Source: Phycisphaerae bacterium (GTDB lineage: Bacteria > Planctomycetota > Phycisphaerae > UBA1845 > UTPLA1). Taken from it: a stretch of DNA of 64,000 nucleotides. Of this stretch, positions 24,374 to 32,050 are shown in pieces. Below the pieces are notes generated by a model. That model did no database searches. It saw only the letters and a program-made list of their open reading frames with translations, and was not told where the DNA came from. The stretch's first letter is position 1. Each line of letters begins with the position of its first letter. The translations under genes and the position numbers were made by a program. The stretch spans positions 930,001 through 994,000 of the forward strand of contig DATEMU010000003.1 of the NCBI GenBank assembly GCA_035275405.1, in the 5' to 3' direction.

Positions 24374-25147
24374 ATGCCCGCGCCAGCATTTGGAAAGATA
24401 TTCGAGCCCAAGCCCGGACTTCTCCGGACAGACCGCGCCGCGTGGAATTGCATTGAGCGGTGCTGCGCGAAGCTCGGCTTGCAGGAGGTCCCCGCCCCCA
24501 TCCCCGTCGAACTATGGATCGAGTCGGCCCTAGACATCCGCTTCGGCGTCGCGGATTTGACATACATCGGCGAGGACGTGCTCGGGGCGGCCTTTGTCCG
24601 CGACCGCGAGATCCTCGTGTCCGACCGGATCACGCACGAGGGTTGCTTTCGCTTTACCTGCGCCCATGAACTGGGTCACCTGCTTCTACATCGCCAGCAC
24701 GCCGAGGTCTTTCACGAAACCCTGGAACTTCCCTACCTCGAAGCGACTCGCCTGGAGCGGCAGGCGGATTGCTTCGCCGCGGCCTTCCTGATGTCCATTC
24801 CCACCCTGGAGCGAGAATTGATCGGGATCTGCCAGGCGGAGGAACTTGATACCGACTATTGCCTGACCGAGCTGATGATGCCCACGGTCCGGTCCGAGTG
24901 GCTTTGGCGGACGATTTTTCTCCCAGCGATGATGAAGCGCTTCGGGGTGTCCAAGACGGCAGCCATCATTCGCTGCCGTGATTTGCGTCTCCTCTCGCAC
25001 CCGACGCGCGAGTTCATGCCCATCCGTTTCGGTGGCGTCCTGCGCGAACGTGCTACCGCCCCGGAGCTTCAGTGGATGCGTATCGAGGATGGACGTCCGG
25101 TTGTCGTGCGTACAAGTTCTGGTGCGGACTTATACAGACACAGGTGA
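24374..25147 (+). CDS. ImmA/IrrE-family zinc peptidase (anti-repressor)
   Basis: A 257-residue metallopeptidase with the zinc motif H98-E-L-G-H102 (AHELGHLLLH) and a downstream third-ligand region (LERQADCFAAAFLM), as in the ImmA/IrrE family (Peptidase_M78). The partner repressor lies 14 bases upstream. By analogy with ICEBs1 and phage systems, the enzyme cleaves that repressor after DNA damage or a quorum cue and switches on the element. Its C-terminal ~90 residues are basic and may sense the signal; they were not assigned to a domain. Confidence 0.85.
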   Translation: MPAPAFGKIFEPKPGLLRTDRAAWNCIERCCAKLGLQEVPAPIPVELWIESALDIRFGVADLTYIGEDVLGAAFVRDREILVSDRITHEGCFRFTCAHELGHLLLHRQHAEVFHETLELPYLEATRLERQADCFAAAFLMSIPTLERELIGICQAEELDTDYCLTELMMPTVRSEWLWRTIFLPAMMKRFGVSKTAAIIRCRDLRLLSHPTREFMPIRFGGVLRERATAPELQWMRIEDGRPVVVRTSSGADLYRHR

Positions 25148-25156
25148 GCCATTTTT

Positions 25157-25186
25157 TTGAACGAGTTGTTAGCAAGTGTGCTAACG
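25157..25186 (+). promoter_or_regulatory. Excisionase promoter with operator copy 3
   Basis: TTGAAC (25157-25162), a 17-bp spacer and GCTAAC (25180-25185) form a candidate promoter whose -10 is the right half-site of TGTTAGC-AAGTGT-GCTAACG (25167-25186). Repressor binding would block transcription of the excisionase and integrase. Confidence 0.65.
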
Positions 25187-25203
25187 AGTGGACAGCCGAT
25201 CCT

Positions 25204-25449
25204 ATGGATGCCGCGCAACATGCCGCACTCGCCACCAGTCAGCGTCTCGCGATTACGGCGGACGAAGTGGCGGAACTCCTCGGTATCAGCCGCGCCCACC
25301 TGTGGAAGCTCCACAGCAGCGGCAGATTGCCCCGCCCTATCCGGCTGGGTCGCGCTGTCCGCTGGAGTGTGAGCGAAATCCAGGCGTGGCTCGCGGCTGG
25401 CGCCCCGCCGCGTGAGCGCTGGGAAACCGTGCGATCCACTTCGCGATAG
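25204..25449 (+). CDS. AlpA/MerR-like helix-turn-helix protein, probable excisionase
   Basis: An 81-residue protein from ATG 25204, the first start after the operator. The core ITADEVAELLGISRAHLWKL, then LPRPIRLGRAVRWSVSEIQAWL, is the classic AlpA/excisionase-type winged helix with the conserved R-x-x-RW segment before the last helix. Such proteins bind att-flanking DNA or activate the integrase gene and steer recombination towards excision. The integrase begins 34 bases downstream on the same strand, so the two are probably one operon controlled by operator copy 3. Confidence 0.82.
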   Translation: MDAAQHAALATSQRLAITADEVAELLGISRAHLWKLHSSGRLPRPIRLGRAVRWSVSEIQAWLAAGAPPRERWETVRSTSR

Positions 25450-25483
25450 CGGATCGCTATGATCGGGAAAGGAGGTTGTGAGC

Positions 25484-27004
25484 ATGCGTCTCTTCAGAAC
25501 GACCTACCGGGACCGGGAAGCCCGTGTTCGGCAAGCCTCCAAGTGGTACGTGGAATTCCGAGACCATCGAGATGTCACACGCCGACTCCCCGGCTTCGCC
25601 AGCCGAAAGGCTACGGAGGAACTTGCGCGGAACCTCGAACGGCTCATCGCATTCAGGAGTGCCACCGGTGGCCAGCTCGATCCAGCCCTACGCAAATGGC
25701 TCACTGACCTGCCCCGCTCCACGGCGACAAGGCTTGTGGAAATAGGCCTGGTAGATGCCGGCGACGTTGCGGTGAGCGTTGCGCTCACAGAGCATCGAAG
25801 GGACTTCGTGGAAGCACTTCGAGTCAAGGGCGTAACCGCGAAACATGTCTGCCTCATCTCGACCCGCCTCGATCGCATCCTCGATGGCTGCGGCTTTCGC
25901 TACTGGTCAGATATCAGTGGAAGCCGCGTCATGCGCTTCTTGAGTGACTTACGATCCGACCGCAAGACCGATGACGGAGAAACTGTGAAGGGCATCAGTC
26001 CGCAGACGTTCAATTTTTACCTCCAAGCGGTAAAACAGTTTTGCAGTTGGGCCGCGAGGGAGCGAAGGATCGATCAATCGCCAGTTGCGGTCCTGAGACC
26101 CCTCAATGTGAAGATCGACCGGCGCCATGATCGGCGTGCCCTTGAGCCGAAGGAACTCCGAACCCTCATAGACACAACAAACTCGGGGCCGAAGCGGTTC
26201 GGTATGACAGGGGCTGAGCGAGCGCTACTTTACCGCTTTGCTTCCGAGACCGGGCTGCGCGCCGGCGAGATTCGGAGTCTTCGCAAGCGGTCGTTCGACC
26301 TGCAAGGAAATCCGCCCACAGTGACCGTTGAGGCGGCCTACAGCAAACGACGCCGGGCAGACACGCTGCCGCTTCGGATTGATACGGCCGAGATGCTGAG
26401 GAATGAGATCTCAAGTCGCACCGATGATGCTCCAGCCTTTCGCCTTCCTTCCGAACACAACATGGCTGACATGCTCCGGGCCGATCTTGTTGACGGCGGG
26501 ATCGAATGCAAAGACGATGCCGGCCGGGTCGTGGACTTCCACGCCCTTCGGCACACCTTCATCACCAACCTTGCTCGCGGAGGCGTTCACCCCAAGCTCG
26601 CCCAGGACCTCGCACGGCACAGCGACATCAATCTCACGCTATCCCGATACTCCCACACGGTCATCGGAGAACAGGCGACCGCCCTCAAGGCATTGCCGGA
26701 TCTCTCGCGTGCCGAGAGCACATCACGACGCAAGACCGGCACCGACGACTCGTCCATCTCGACGCTGCCAACCCCAGCAAGAACGCCCGACCTTGTCTTG
26801 GCGTTTTGCTTGGCGCTTTTCGGCGGGCGCGGGCAGAATTCGGTAGACTCCGGTGGACTGAAAGACGCAATTGGCGTCCCGATCGCAACGCCTTTAGAAT
26901 TAGGAAGAAGCGTTGAAAACACCTGTGTTTGCAAGGCTGTTTTCACGCATAGCGCCCGTAGCTCAGCTGGACAGAGCAACGGTTTCCTAAACCGTAGGTC
27001 GTAG
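25484..27004 (+). CDS. Tyrosine integrase of the element
   Basis: A 506-residue integrase. ATG 25484 is chosen over GTG 25478 because AAAGGAGG ends 8 bases before it. It has an N-terminal arm-binding-like region, a core-binding domain (~100-190) and a catalytic domain with R259 (TGLRAGEIRSL), H353-x-x-R356 (FHALRHTFI), the LARHSD motif and nucleophile Y389 (SRYSH). About 115 residues follow the catalytic Tyr. The final ~18 codons lie inside tRNA-Arg, giving the tell-tale translated-tRNA ending SSAGQSNGFLNRRS; the TAG stop is in the tRNA T-arm. This ties the enzyme to that tRNA as its attachment site. Confidence 0.9.
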   Translation: MRLFRTTYRDREARVRQASKWYVEFRDHRDVTRRLPGFASRKATEELARNLERLIAFRSATGGQLDPALRKWLTDLPRSTATRLVEIGLVDAGDVAVSVALTEHRRDFVEALRVKGVTAKHVCLISTRLDRILDGCGFRYWSDISGSRVMRFLSDLRSDRKTDDGETVKGISPQTFNFYLQAVKQFCSWAARERRIDQSPVAVLRPLNVKIDRRHDRRALEPKELRTLIDTTNSGPKRFGMTGAERALLYRFASETGLRAGEIRSLRKRSFDLQGNPPTVTVEAAYSKRRRADTLPLRIDTAEMLRNEISSRTDDAPAFRLPSEHNMADMLRADLVDGGIECKDDAGRVVDFHALRHTFITNLARGGVHPKLAQDLARHSDINLTLSRYSHTVIGEQATALKALPDLSRAESTSRRKTGTDDSSISTLPTPARTPDLVLAFCLALFGGRGQNSVDSGGLKDAIGVPIATPLELGRSVENTCVCKAVFTHSARSSAGQSNGFLNRRS

Positions 27005-27025
27005 GTTCAAATCCTATCGGGCGCG
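26952..27025 (+). tRNA. tRNA-Arg (anticodon CCT)
   Basis: A complete cloverleaf: acceptor GCGCCCG / CGGGCGC, D-arm GCTC...GAGC, anticodon stem ACGGT/ACCGT with loop TTCCTAA (anticodon CCT, reads AGG), T-arm GTAGG-TTCAAAT-CCTAT with a G-T pair, discriminator G. CCA is not encoded. The integrase ORF overlaps its first ~53 bases. It marks the right boundary of the mobile element. Confidence 0.93.
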
Positions 27026-27055
27026 GTTCAAGATCGTCCACGCGGAGGAAGGGAA

Positions 27056-28195
27056 ATGACCATGCACGAATCCGTCAGGGACATTGTCGGCATCTACGAC
27101 GCCTCGGCTTCGCTGGCGCGAGCCTACACGATTCCCGCGCCGTGGTATGTCGATCCGCGCATCGACGCGCAGGAGCGCGCCGCCGTGTTCGGGCGCACGT
27201 GGCAATATGTTGGTCGCGTGGATCAGCTCGCCGCACCGGGGAGCTTTATCACCGCCGATGTCGCCGGGGAGCCGATTGTCATTGTTCGCGGGGCCGACAA
27301 CACCTTGCGGGCTTTTTTCAACGTCTGTCGCCACCACGCTGCGCTGGTGGCCTGCGAACCGGCGGGGGCATGCAGCGTTTTGCAGTGTCCCTATCACGGC
27401 TGGACGTATGGCTTGGATGGGGCGCTCAAGGGGATGCCGGAGTTTGAGGGCGTCGAGAACTTCGCGAAGAGTGACAACGGACTTGTGCCGGTTCGCGTGG
27501 AAACATGGGAGAACTTCGTTTTTGTGAATCTCTCTGATAAGGGCGGGCGAAAAGGGCCGCACGACGGGGGGTCGCTGACGGAGTATCTCGGCGACGCGGT
27601 GGATCGAATCGCGCCGCTGGGCCTGTCCAAGCTGCACTTTTTCGAGCGGCGGAGCTATGCGCTGAACTGCAACTGGAAGGTGTACGTCGACAACTACCTC
27701 GACGGCGGCTACCACGTGCCGCACCTGCACAAAAGCCTGAGCACGGTGCTGGAATATAAGGATTATTTGATCGAAAACGGCCCGCGGTATTGCCTCCAAT
27801 GGAGTCCGATGAAGACGGGCAAGGACGCCGCGACGGCCGCCGTTCGCAAGGGTGACATGGCGTACTACTACTGGTTCTATCCGAACTTCATGCTGAATTG
27901 GTACGAGGGAGTCATGGATACGAACCTCGTCCTGCCGCTCGGCATCGACAAGTGCCTGGTCGTCTTCGATTTCTACTTCGACCAGGTGGCCGGCGACGCC
28001 GAGACGCGCAACCGCCAGAGCATCGCCGTCGCCGAGCGCGTCCAGCAGGAGGACGTGGATATCTGCGAATCCGTGCAGCGCGGCCTGACGAGCCGGGCGT
28101 ACGTCGCCGGGCGGCTCAGCGTCCGCCGCGAGGCGGGGGAGCATCTGTTCCACCGCTTATTACATGCGGACCTTTCCGCGGCTGATCGCGGTTGA
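27056..28195 (+). CDS. Rieske non-heme iron oxygenase, alpha subunit-type
   Basis: A 379-residue aromatic ring-hydroxylating-type oxygenase starting 30 bases after tRNA-Arg, with GGAGG 7 bases before the ATG. The Rieske 2Fe-2S ligands are C91-x-H93 (NVCRHHA) and C111-x2-H114 (CPYHGW). The mononuclear iron site has H220 and H225 in GGYHVPHLH. The C-terminal GLTSRAYVAGRLSVRREAG segment is typical of choline/carnitine or phenoxybenzoate-like Rieske monooxygenases, so a quaternary-amine or aromatic substrate is possible but unproven. No reductase or ferredoxin gene lies next to it. A hairpin terminator follows. Confidence 0.9.
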   Translation: MTMHESVRDIVGIYDASASLARAYTIPAPWYVDPRIDAQERAAVFGRTWQYVGRVDQLAAPGSFITADVAGEPIVIVRGADNTLRAFFNVCRHHAALVACEPAGACSVLQCPYHGWTYGLDGALKGMPEFEGVENFAKSDNGLVPVRVETWENFVFVNLSDKGGRKGPHDGGSLTEYLGDAVDRIAPLGLSKLHFFERRSYALNCNWKVYVDNYLDGGYHVPHLHKSLSTVLEYKDYLIENGPRYCLQWSPMKTGKDAATAAVRKGDMAYYYWFYPNFMLNWYEGVMDTNLVLPLGIDKCLVVFDFYFDQVAGDAETRNRQSIAVAERVQQEDVDICESVQRGLTSRAYVAGRLSVRREAGEHLFHRLLHADLSAADRG

Positions 28196-28225
28196 AGCGG
28201 GGCTTGCGTTCGCGAAAAAAAAGAA

Positions 28226-28262
28226 GGCCGCCATGCAACGTGACATGGCGGCCCCATTTTTC
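28226..28262. terminator. Bidirectional rho-independent terminator
   Basis: A perfect 10-bp stem GGCCGCCATG (28226-28235) / CATGGCGGCC (28244-28253), with an A-run on the left and CCATTTTT on the right, serves the Rieske gene on the plus strand and the Cys-rich lipoprotein on the minus strand. Confidence 0.9.
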
Positions 28263-28287
28263 AAATAGGGGAGTGGCAGAGCGCGAC

Positions 28288-28494
28288 CTACTTCTGTCCG
28301 CCGCACTGCTTCTCGCCGCCGCATTTCTTTTCCCCGCCGCATTTCTTCTCGCCACCGCACTTCTTTTCGCAGCAGGCGCCCTGCTGCTTCTCGGCGCAGC
28401 CGCTGGCGGTCGCGGCGACCAGCGCGCTGCCGCCGACCAAGGCGGCTACGGCCGTAGCTTTGATTCCGTTAAACGCGAGCTTCTTGAGGGTCAT
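28288..28494 (-). CDS. Small Cys-rich repeat lipoprotein, possible metal-binding RiPP-like peptide
   Basis: A 68-residue exported peptide with AAAGGAC before its ATG. The N-terminal hydrophobic segment ends in a lipobox-like TASGC, and the mature part is KQQGACCEKKCGGEKKCGGE and onward: four tandem K(K/Q)CGG(E/Q) hexapeptides. Regular Gly-Cys repeats of this kind resemble the cores of HvfA/bufferin-type copper-binding peptides, which are modified by MbnBC-like enzymes. No such modifying genes lie within this window, so an unmodified thiol metal sink is equally possible. Confidence 0.75.
   Translation of the reverse strand: MTLKKLAFNGIKATAVAALVGGSALVAATASGCAEKQQGACCEKKCGGEKKCGGEKKCGGEKQCGGQK
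28302..28379 (-). repeat. Tandem 18-bp coding repeats (KCGGEK) in the Cys-rich lipoprotein
   Basis: About four 18-bp units (plus strand form close to TTCTCGCCGCCGCATTTC and variants) encode Lys-Cys-Gly-Gly-Glu-Lys. The unit boundaries are approximate. Repeat number may vary by slippage. Confidence 0.7.
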
Positions 28495-28784
28495 TCGTTC
28501 GTCCTTTCAATGTGGGGCGTTTGTCGCCCGGGGTTTTGGGCTGATGCCCATTCAGGTCCCATTCCGGTAGGAACCATTTATTTTCGTGATCCGGACCCGG
28601 TGGGGATTATTCCAATAGCTTCGGGAGTGTCAACCACGAGGGGGAGGACCCAATTATCGGCGCTTTTGCCTTGACTAACCCGGGTCCCTTTCCAATACTT
28701 AGTCCAATGGGGGAAGCTGATTTCACCCTACGTGCCGGCCGATTCGGCCGATGAATCTCAAAACTCGCCTCGCCACGAGAACGC
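28495..28784. other. Divergent intergenic region
   Basis: About 290 bases between the divergent lipoprotein and metzincin genes. It holds no ORF and no clear consensus promoter, although it must contain both start regions. Confidence 0.35.
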
Positions 28785-29873
28785 ATGAATATTCGTCATC
28801 GTCCATTCCGTGCGGCAATCCTCAGTTGCCTGGGTGCAATCTGGGCCGTCAGCCTGCCCGGGGGTTGTCCGGCCATGCCCGGCGACGGGATGCCGCCCCC
28901 CGGTCCGATCGGGGGAGATTTCGCGTCGGCGACACTGCTCAAACTGGACGCCGAAGGGAAGGTCAAGCTCGCGTCGGCACTGGCCGGCGAAAAGGTCGAC
29001 GTGTACGACCTGGGGCCGGTGAGCGCCGGGGACCGCGTCATGGTGTCGATCGTTCCCGCTGCGGGCAGCGTGATGGACCCGATCGCGGCATTGTTTGACG
29101 CCAACGAAGAACTTTTTGCCGTCAATGACGATGTCAATTATCCGGCCCAGCTTGATTCGGCGATCGACGACGTGGTTGCGGCGGACAGCCCCCGGTTCTT
29201 CCTGGGGGTCGCCAAATACCAGGACGAAGGCGCGTATGAAGGGACCGTACAGATTCTCCGCGGGCAGGGCGTTCCCGTGCCGCTCGCACAATATGTGTTG
29301 CTGAACTTCGACGGCGGGACCGTCAACATCCCCAGCGAGGGAGGGCCCATCACGGTCGAAGCCTTCAATTCCGCGGATGTCGACCCTGCCTATGCGGGCG
29401 ATACGAACGCGATCAAAGTGAAGATCGCTCAGACGGTCCGGCAGAACTTCCAGCCGTTCAACATTGAGATTGTGACGAGCGACGAGCCGGCGCCGCCGGG
29501 CGATTGCCTCAGCACGATTTTCTTCGGCGGGTCGAACACCCTGAAGTTCGGCGTGGCGGAATCCGTCGATCAGGGCAACCGCGATCGCTGCGACGATGGC
29601 ATCGTCTTTACGAACGACTTCGACGATCCGTTTTTTCCGCAACCCACGACCGAGGGCATCGGCATCGCCATCGGCAATGTAGCGGCTCACGAGGCGGGCC
29701 ATCTCCTCGGCCTCAATCATGTCGCCGACGTTGCGGATGTGATGGACTCGACCGGAACGGCCAGCACGCTGTTGGCGGATCAGGAATTCAAGACCTCGGT
29801 ACTCGTCGGCCAGATCTTCCCGATTGGCAAGCAGAATGGCCCGGCCATTCTGCGCCGCGTCCTGCCGCCGTAG
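28785..29873 (+). CDS. Exported metzincin-type zinc protease (lipoprotein)
   Basis: A 362-residue protein with an N-terminal signal ending in a lipobox-like SLPGGC (~Cys 28). The C-terminal third has the zinc motif H302-E-A-G-H-L-L-G-L-N-H, followed by VMDS as the Met-turn, the full metzincin signature. Residues ~60-165 form a beta-rich region (DVYDLGPVSAGDRVMVSI...) like a pre-peptidase C-terminal domain. An outer-membrane or periplasmic endopeptidase is likely. It is monocistronic, with a strong terminator downstream. The substrate is unknown. Confidence 0.85.
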   Translation: MNIRHRPFRAAILSCLGAIWAVSLPGGCPAMPGDGMPPPGPIGGDFASATLLKLDAEGKVKLASALAGEKVDVYDLGPVSAGDRVMVSIVPAAGSVMDPIAALFDANEELFAVNDDVNYPAQLDSAIDDVVAADSPRFFLGVAKYQDEGAYEGTVQILRGQGVPVPLAQYVLLNFDGGTVNIPSEGGPITVEAFNSADVDPAYAGDTNAIKVKIAQTVRQNFQPFNIEIVTSDEPAPPGDCLSTIFFGGSNTLKFGVAESVDQGNRDRCDDGIVFTNDFDDPFFPQPTTEGIGIAIGNVAAHEAGHLLGLNHVADVADVMDSTGTASTLLADQEFKTSVLVGQIFPIGKQNGPAILRRVLPP

Positions 29874-29902
29874 TACGGTTTTCAAGATTCAGAACCAAAA
29901 GA

Positions 29903-29933
29903 AAAGCCCCGACCGACCGGCCGGGGCTTTTTT
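29903..29933 (+). terminator. Rho-independent terminator after the metzincin gene
   Basis: AAAGCCCCG pairs with CGGGGCTTT around ACCGACCGGC, followed by a T-run (GGGGCTTTTTT). The symmetric A-run makes it usable from both strands. Confidence 0.93.
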
Positions 29934-29957
29934 GATGTTGATGATCCGTTGACGCTC

Positions 29958-30347
29958 TTATTTCGTCGTGCACGGGGCGCTTCCTGCACAGCACTTGGAG
30001 CAGCTCGCGCAGCCCTTCACGCGGCAGAGTTTTTGCGTCTTGTCCTTGTGCGTCAGGTCGAGGCAGTCGCCGGAAACCTTCGCTCCGTATTCGCGCATCT
30101 CATCCTTCATGCACAGCGTCAGCTTGTCGCCGACCATCTTATAACAGCCGGAGATGGCGTGGGATTTGCCGCTGCCATAGTCGGCGTTGGCCGTGAAGGT
30201 GCCGTCATGGCAGAAGGTGACCGCGGCGATGGGGTTGTCGGGGCTCGCCGCGCCGCTGCCGCACCAGGTGCCGCAGACCGGACTCGCGCAGCCGGCGGAA
30301 ATGAGGGCGAACAGGGCCAAGGACAGTAAGGTTGCACACACACGCAT
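29958..30347 (-). CDS. Cys-rich lipoprotein next to complex I genes
   Basis: A 129-residue protein. The start at 30347 follows GGAGAT with 5-base spacing. The signal peptide ends in a good lipobox (LISAGC) and the mature part has ~13 cysteines, including the clusters CGTWCGSG near its start and KGCASCSKCCAG near the C-terminus. The middle (TFCHDGTFTANADYG, then YKMVGDKLTLCM) resembles the beta-rich lipocalin-like fold of small stress lipoproteins. A metal-binding or disulfide-stabilised periplasmic role is inferred. It lies 83 bases downstream of nuoN on the same strand and may share its transcript. Confidence 0.72.
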   Translation of the reverse strand: MRVCATLLSLALFALISAGCASPVCGTWCGSGAASPDNPIAAVTFCHDGTFTANADYGSGKSHAISGCYKMVGDKLTLCMKDEMREYGAKVSGDCLDLTHKDKTQKLCRVKGCASCSKCCAGSAPCTTK

Positions 30348-30430
30348 GTTGAATCTCCATGTCGACAATGAATTGCGACCCGAAAGGGGTTCGCTCGGCA
30401 CGCGATTCTGCGACAAACCGACAAGGGTTG

Positions 30431-32050
30431 TCAAGGACCGCGGACGTTTGTGATCACGGCGCTATCCGCCGTGGGCTCGGGGACAGGGCTTTGCCCGGCG
30501 AGAATACGCACATTTGCCGCGGCGATCCCGGCGCGCCGGGACTGGTCGAAGAGCAGCCCGGGCCGCCAGAACGCCGCCAGAATAAAGGTGGCGCACACCA
30601 CCATCGCAAGGCGGAGGGCGGGACACGCCGAGGGCTGCAGCGGAGCGTGCTCGGCGGCGGGCTTTCGCACATAGCATGCGCCGACGATTCGAAGGTAATA
30701 GGCGGCTGCCACGGCCGAGTTGAGCACACCCACCAGTACCAGAAGGATCATCGCGGCCTGTCGCTCGGTCCCGGCGGACGCCGACAGGGCGGCGCTGAAG
30801 ACGTAGAGTTTGCCGAAAAACCCGCCGGTCGGAGGCAGACCCATGAGGCTGAGCACACAGATGGCCAGGGCCAGGCAGGCCCAGGGATGTCGCGCGGCCG
30901 TCCCGGCGAGATCGTCCAGCGAATCGGCGGAGTCTTCTTCATCGTCCGCGCCAGGCTTGCGGAAATACGACAGGCAGGCGAATGCGCCGAGGTTCATTAC
31001 ACCGTAGACCGTCATGTAGAAAATGAGTGCGCCGATGCCGCTGGAAAGGGGGGATGACGCGGTGCCGTCCGTCCCACCGGGTCCCGCCAGCAGCCCCACC
31101 AGCATGTAGCCCGAGTGCGCGATGCTGGAGTAGGCCAGCATCCGTTTGACGCTGTGTTGCATGAGGGCGAGCGTGTTTCCGACGGTCATCGTCGCGGCGG
31201 CCATTGCCCAGAGCAGCCAGAACATCGCATCGTTGAATTCCCAACCGCGCAGCGACATCAGGCGAATCAGGGCGAGCAGGCCGGCGAACTTGGGGACGAA
31301 GCCGAGCAGACCGGTGACGGGCGAGGCGGCGCCCTGATAAACGTCCGCGACGTAGAAGTGCAGCGGAACCGCGGCGATTTTGAACGCCAGACCGGCGATG
31401 GCCAGCAGGACGCCCAGCGTGACGAGCCGGTCGGCGGCATTGGAGGGCAGGGCGAGGTGCGCGGCGATCGACGTTGGGGCGGAGGCGGTTGAGAAAAGCT
31501 GCGTCGTGCCCGACGTGCCGTACAGGAATGAGAAGCCGTAAAGCGTCAGGGCGGCGGCGAGGGCGCCGAGGAAGAAGTACTTGCCGGTCGCTTCCTGCGC
31601 GCGAATGTCGCGGCGGGAGAGGCCGACGAGGATGTACGTCGGTACGCTGACGAGTTCCAGCGCGAGGAAGAGAAGGATGAGATCGTTCGCGGCGGTCACC
31701 AGCATGACGCCCGCGAGCGAAAAGAGAATGAGCGCATGGAATTCGCCACGTTCGGCGGCTTCGGGGACATGGCGTGCGGCCAACAGGATGACGAGGCCGA
31801 CGGAGAGCGTCGCCATGCGGGCATACGACGCCAGTGCGTCGATGTTGAGCGAAGCGACCGGACCGGTGTCAGCAGGCCTCCAAGTGGCCCAGAAGGCGAC
31901 GATAAGCGTGAGGATCGCCAGGTGCGAGGAGCCGTTGGAGGCCGATCGCTGACCGCCGAGTCCGAGGAGCAGCACCAGCGATGCGCCGATGACGAGGATC
32001 AGTTCCGGCAGGAGGGCGGCGATCAGGGGGTGGAGGGAGTCGGAGGTCAT
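30431..32050 (-). CDS. nuoN: NADH-quinone oxidoreductase subunit N
   Basis: A 539-residue polytopic antiporter-like subunit of respiratory complex I. It has ~14 hydrophobic helices and the Mrp-type core with a conserved glutamate/lysine pattern (LELVSVPTYILVGL, AYSSIAHSGYMLVG). It forms part of the proton-pumping membrane arm. The start ATG at 32050 overlaps the end of nuoM by 4 bases, indicating translational coupling. It is the last gene of the nuo cluster; the Cys-rich lipoprotein follows. Confidence 0.95.
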   Translation of the reverse strand: MTSDSLHPLIAALLPELILVIGASLVLLLGLGGQRSASNGSSHLAILTLIVAFWATWRPADTGPVASLNIDALASYARMATLSVGLVILLAARHVPEAAERGEFHALILFSLAGVMLVTAANDLILLFLALELVSVPTYILVGLSRRDIRAQEATGKYFFLGALAAALTLYGFSFLYGTSGTTQLFSTASAPTSIAAHLALPSNAADRLVTLGVLLAIAGLAFKIAAVPLHFYVADVYQGAASPVTGLLGFVPKFAGLLALIRLMSLRGWEFNDAMFWLLWAMAAATMTVGNTLALMQHSVKRMLAYSSIAHSGYMLVGLLAGPGGTDGTASSPLSSGIGALIFYMTVYGVMNLGAFACLSYFRKPGADDEEDSADSLDDLAGTAARHPWACLALAICVLSLMGLPPTGGFFGKLYVFSAALSASAGTERQAAMILLVLVGVLNSAVAAAYYLRIVGACYVRKPAAEHAPLQPSACPALRLAMVVCATFILAAFWRPGLLFDQSRRAGIAAANVRILAGQSPVPEPTADSAVITNVRGP

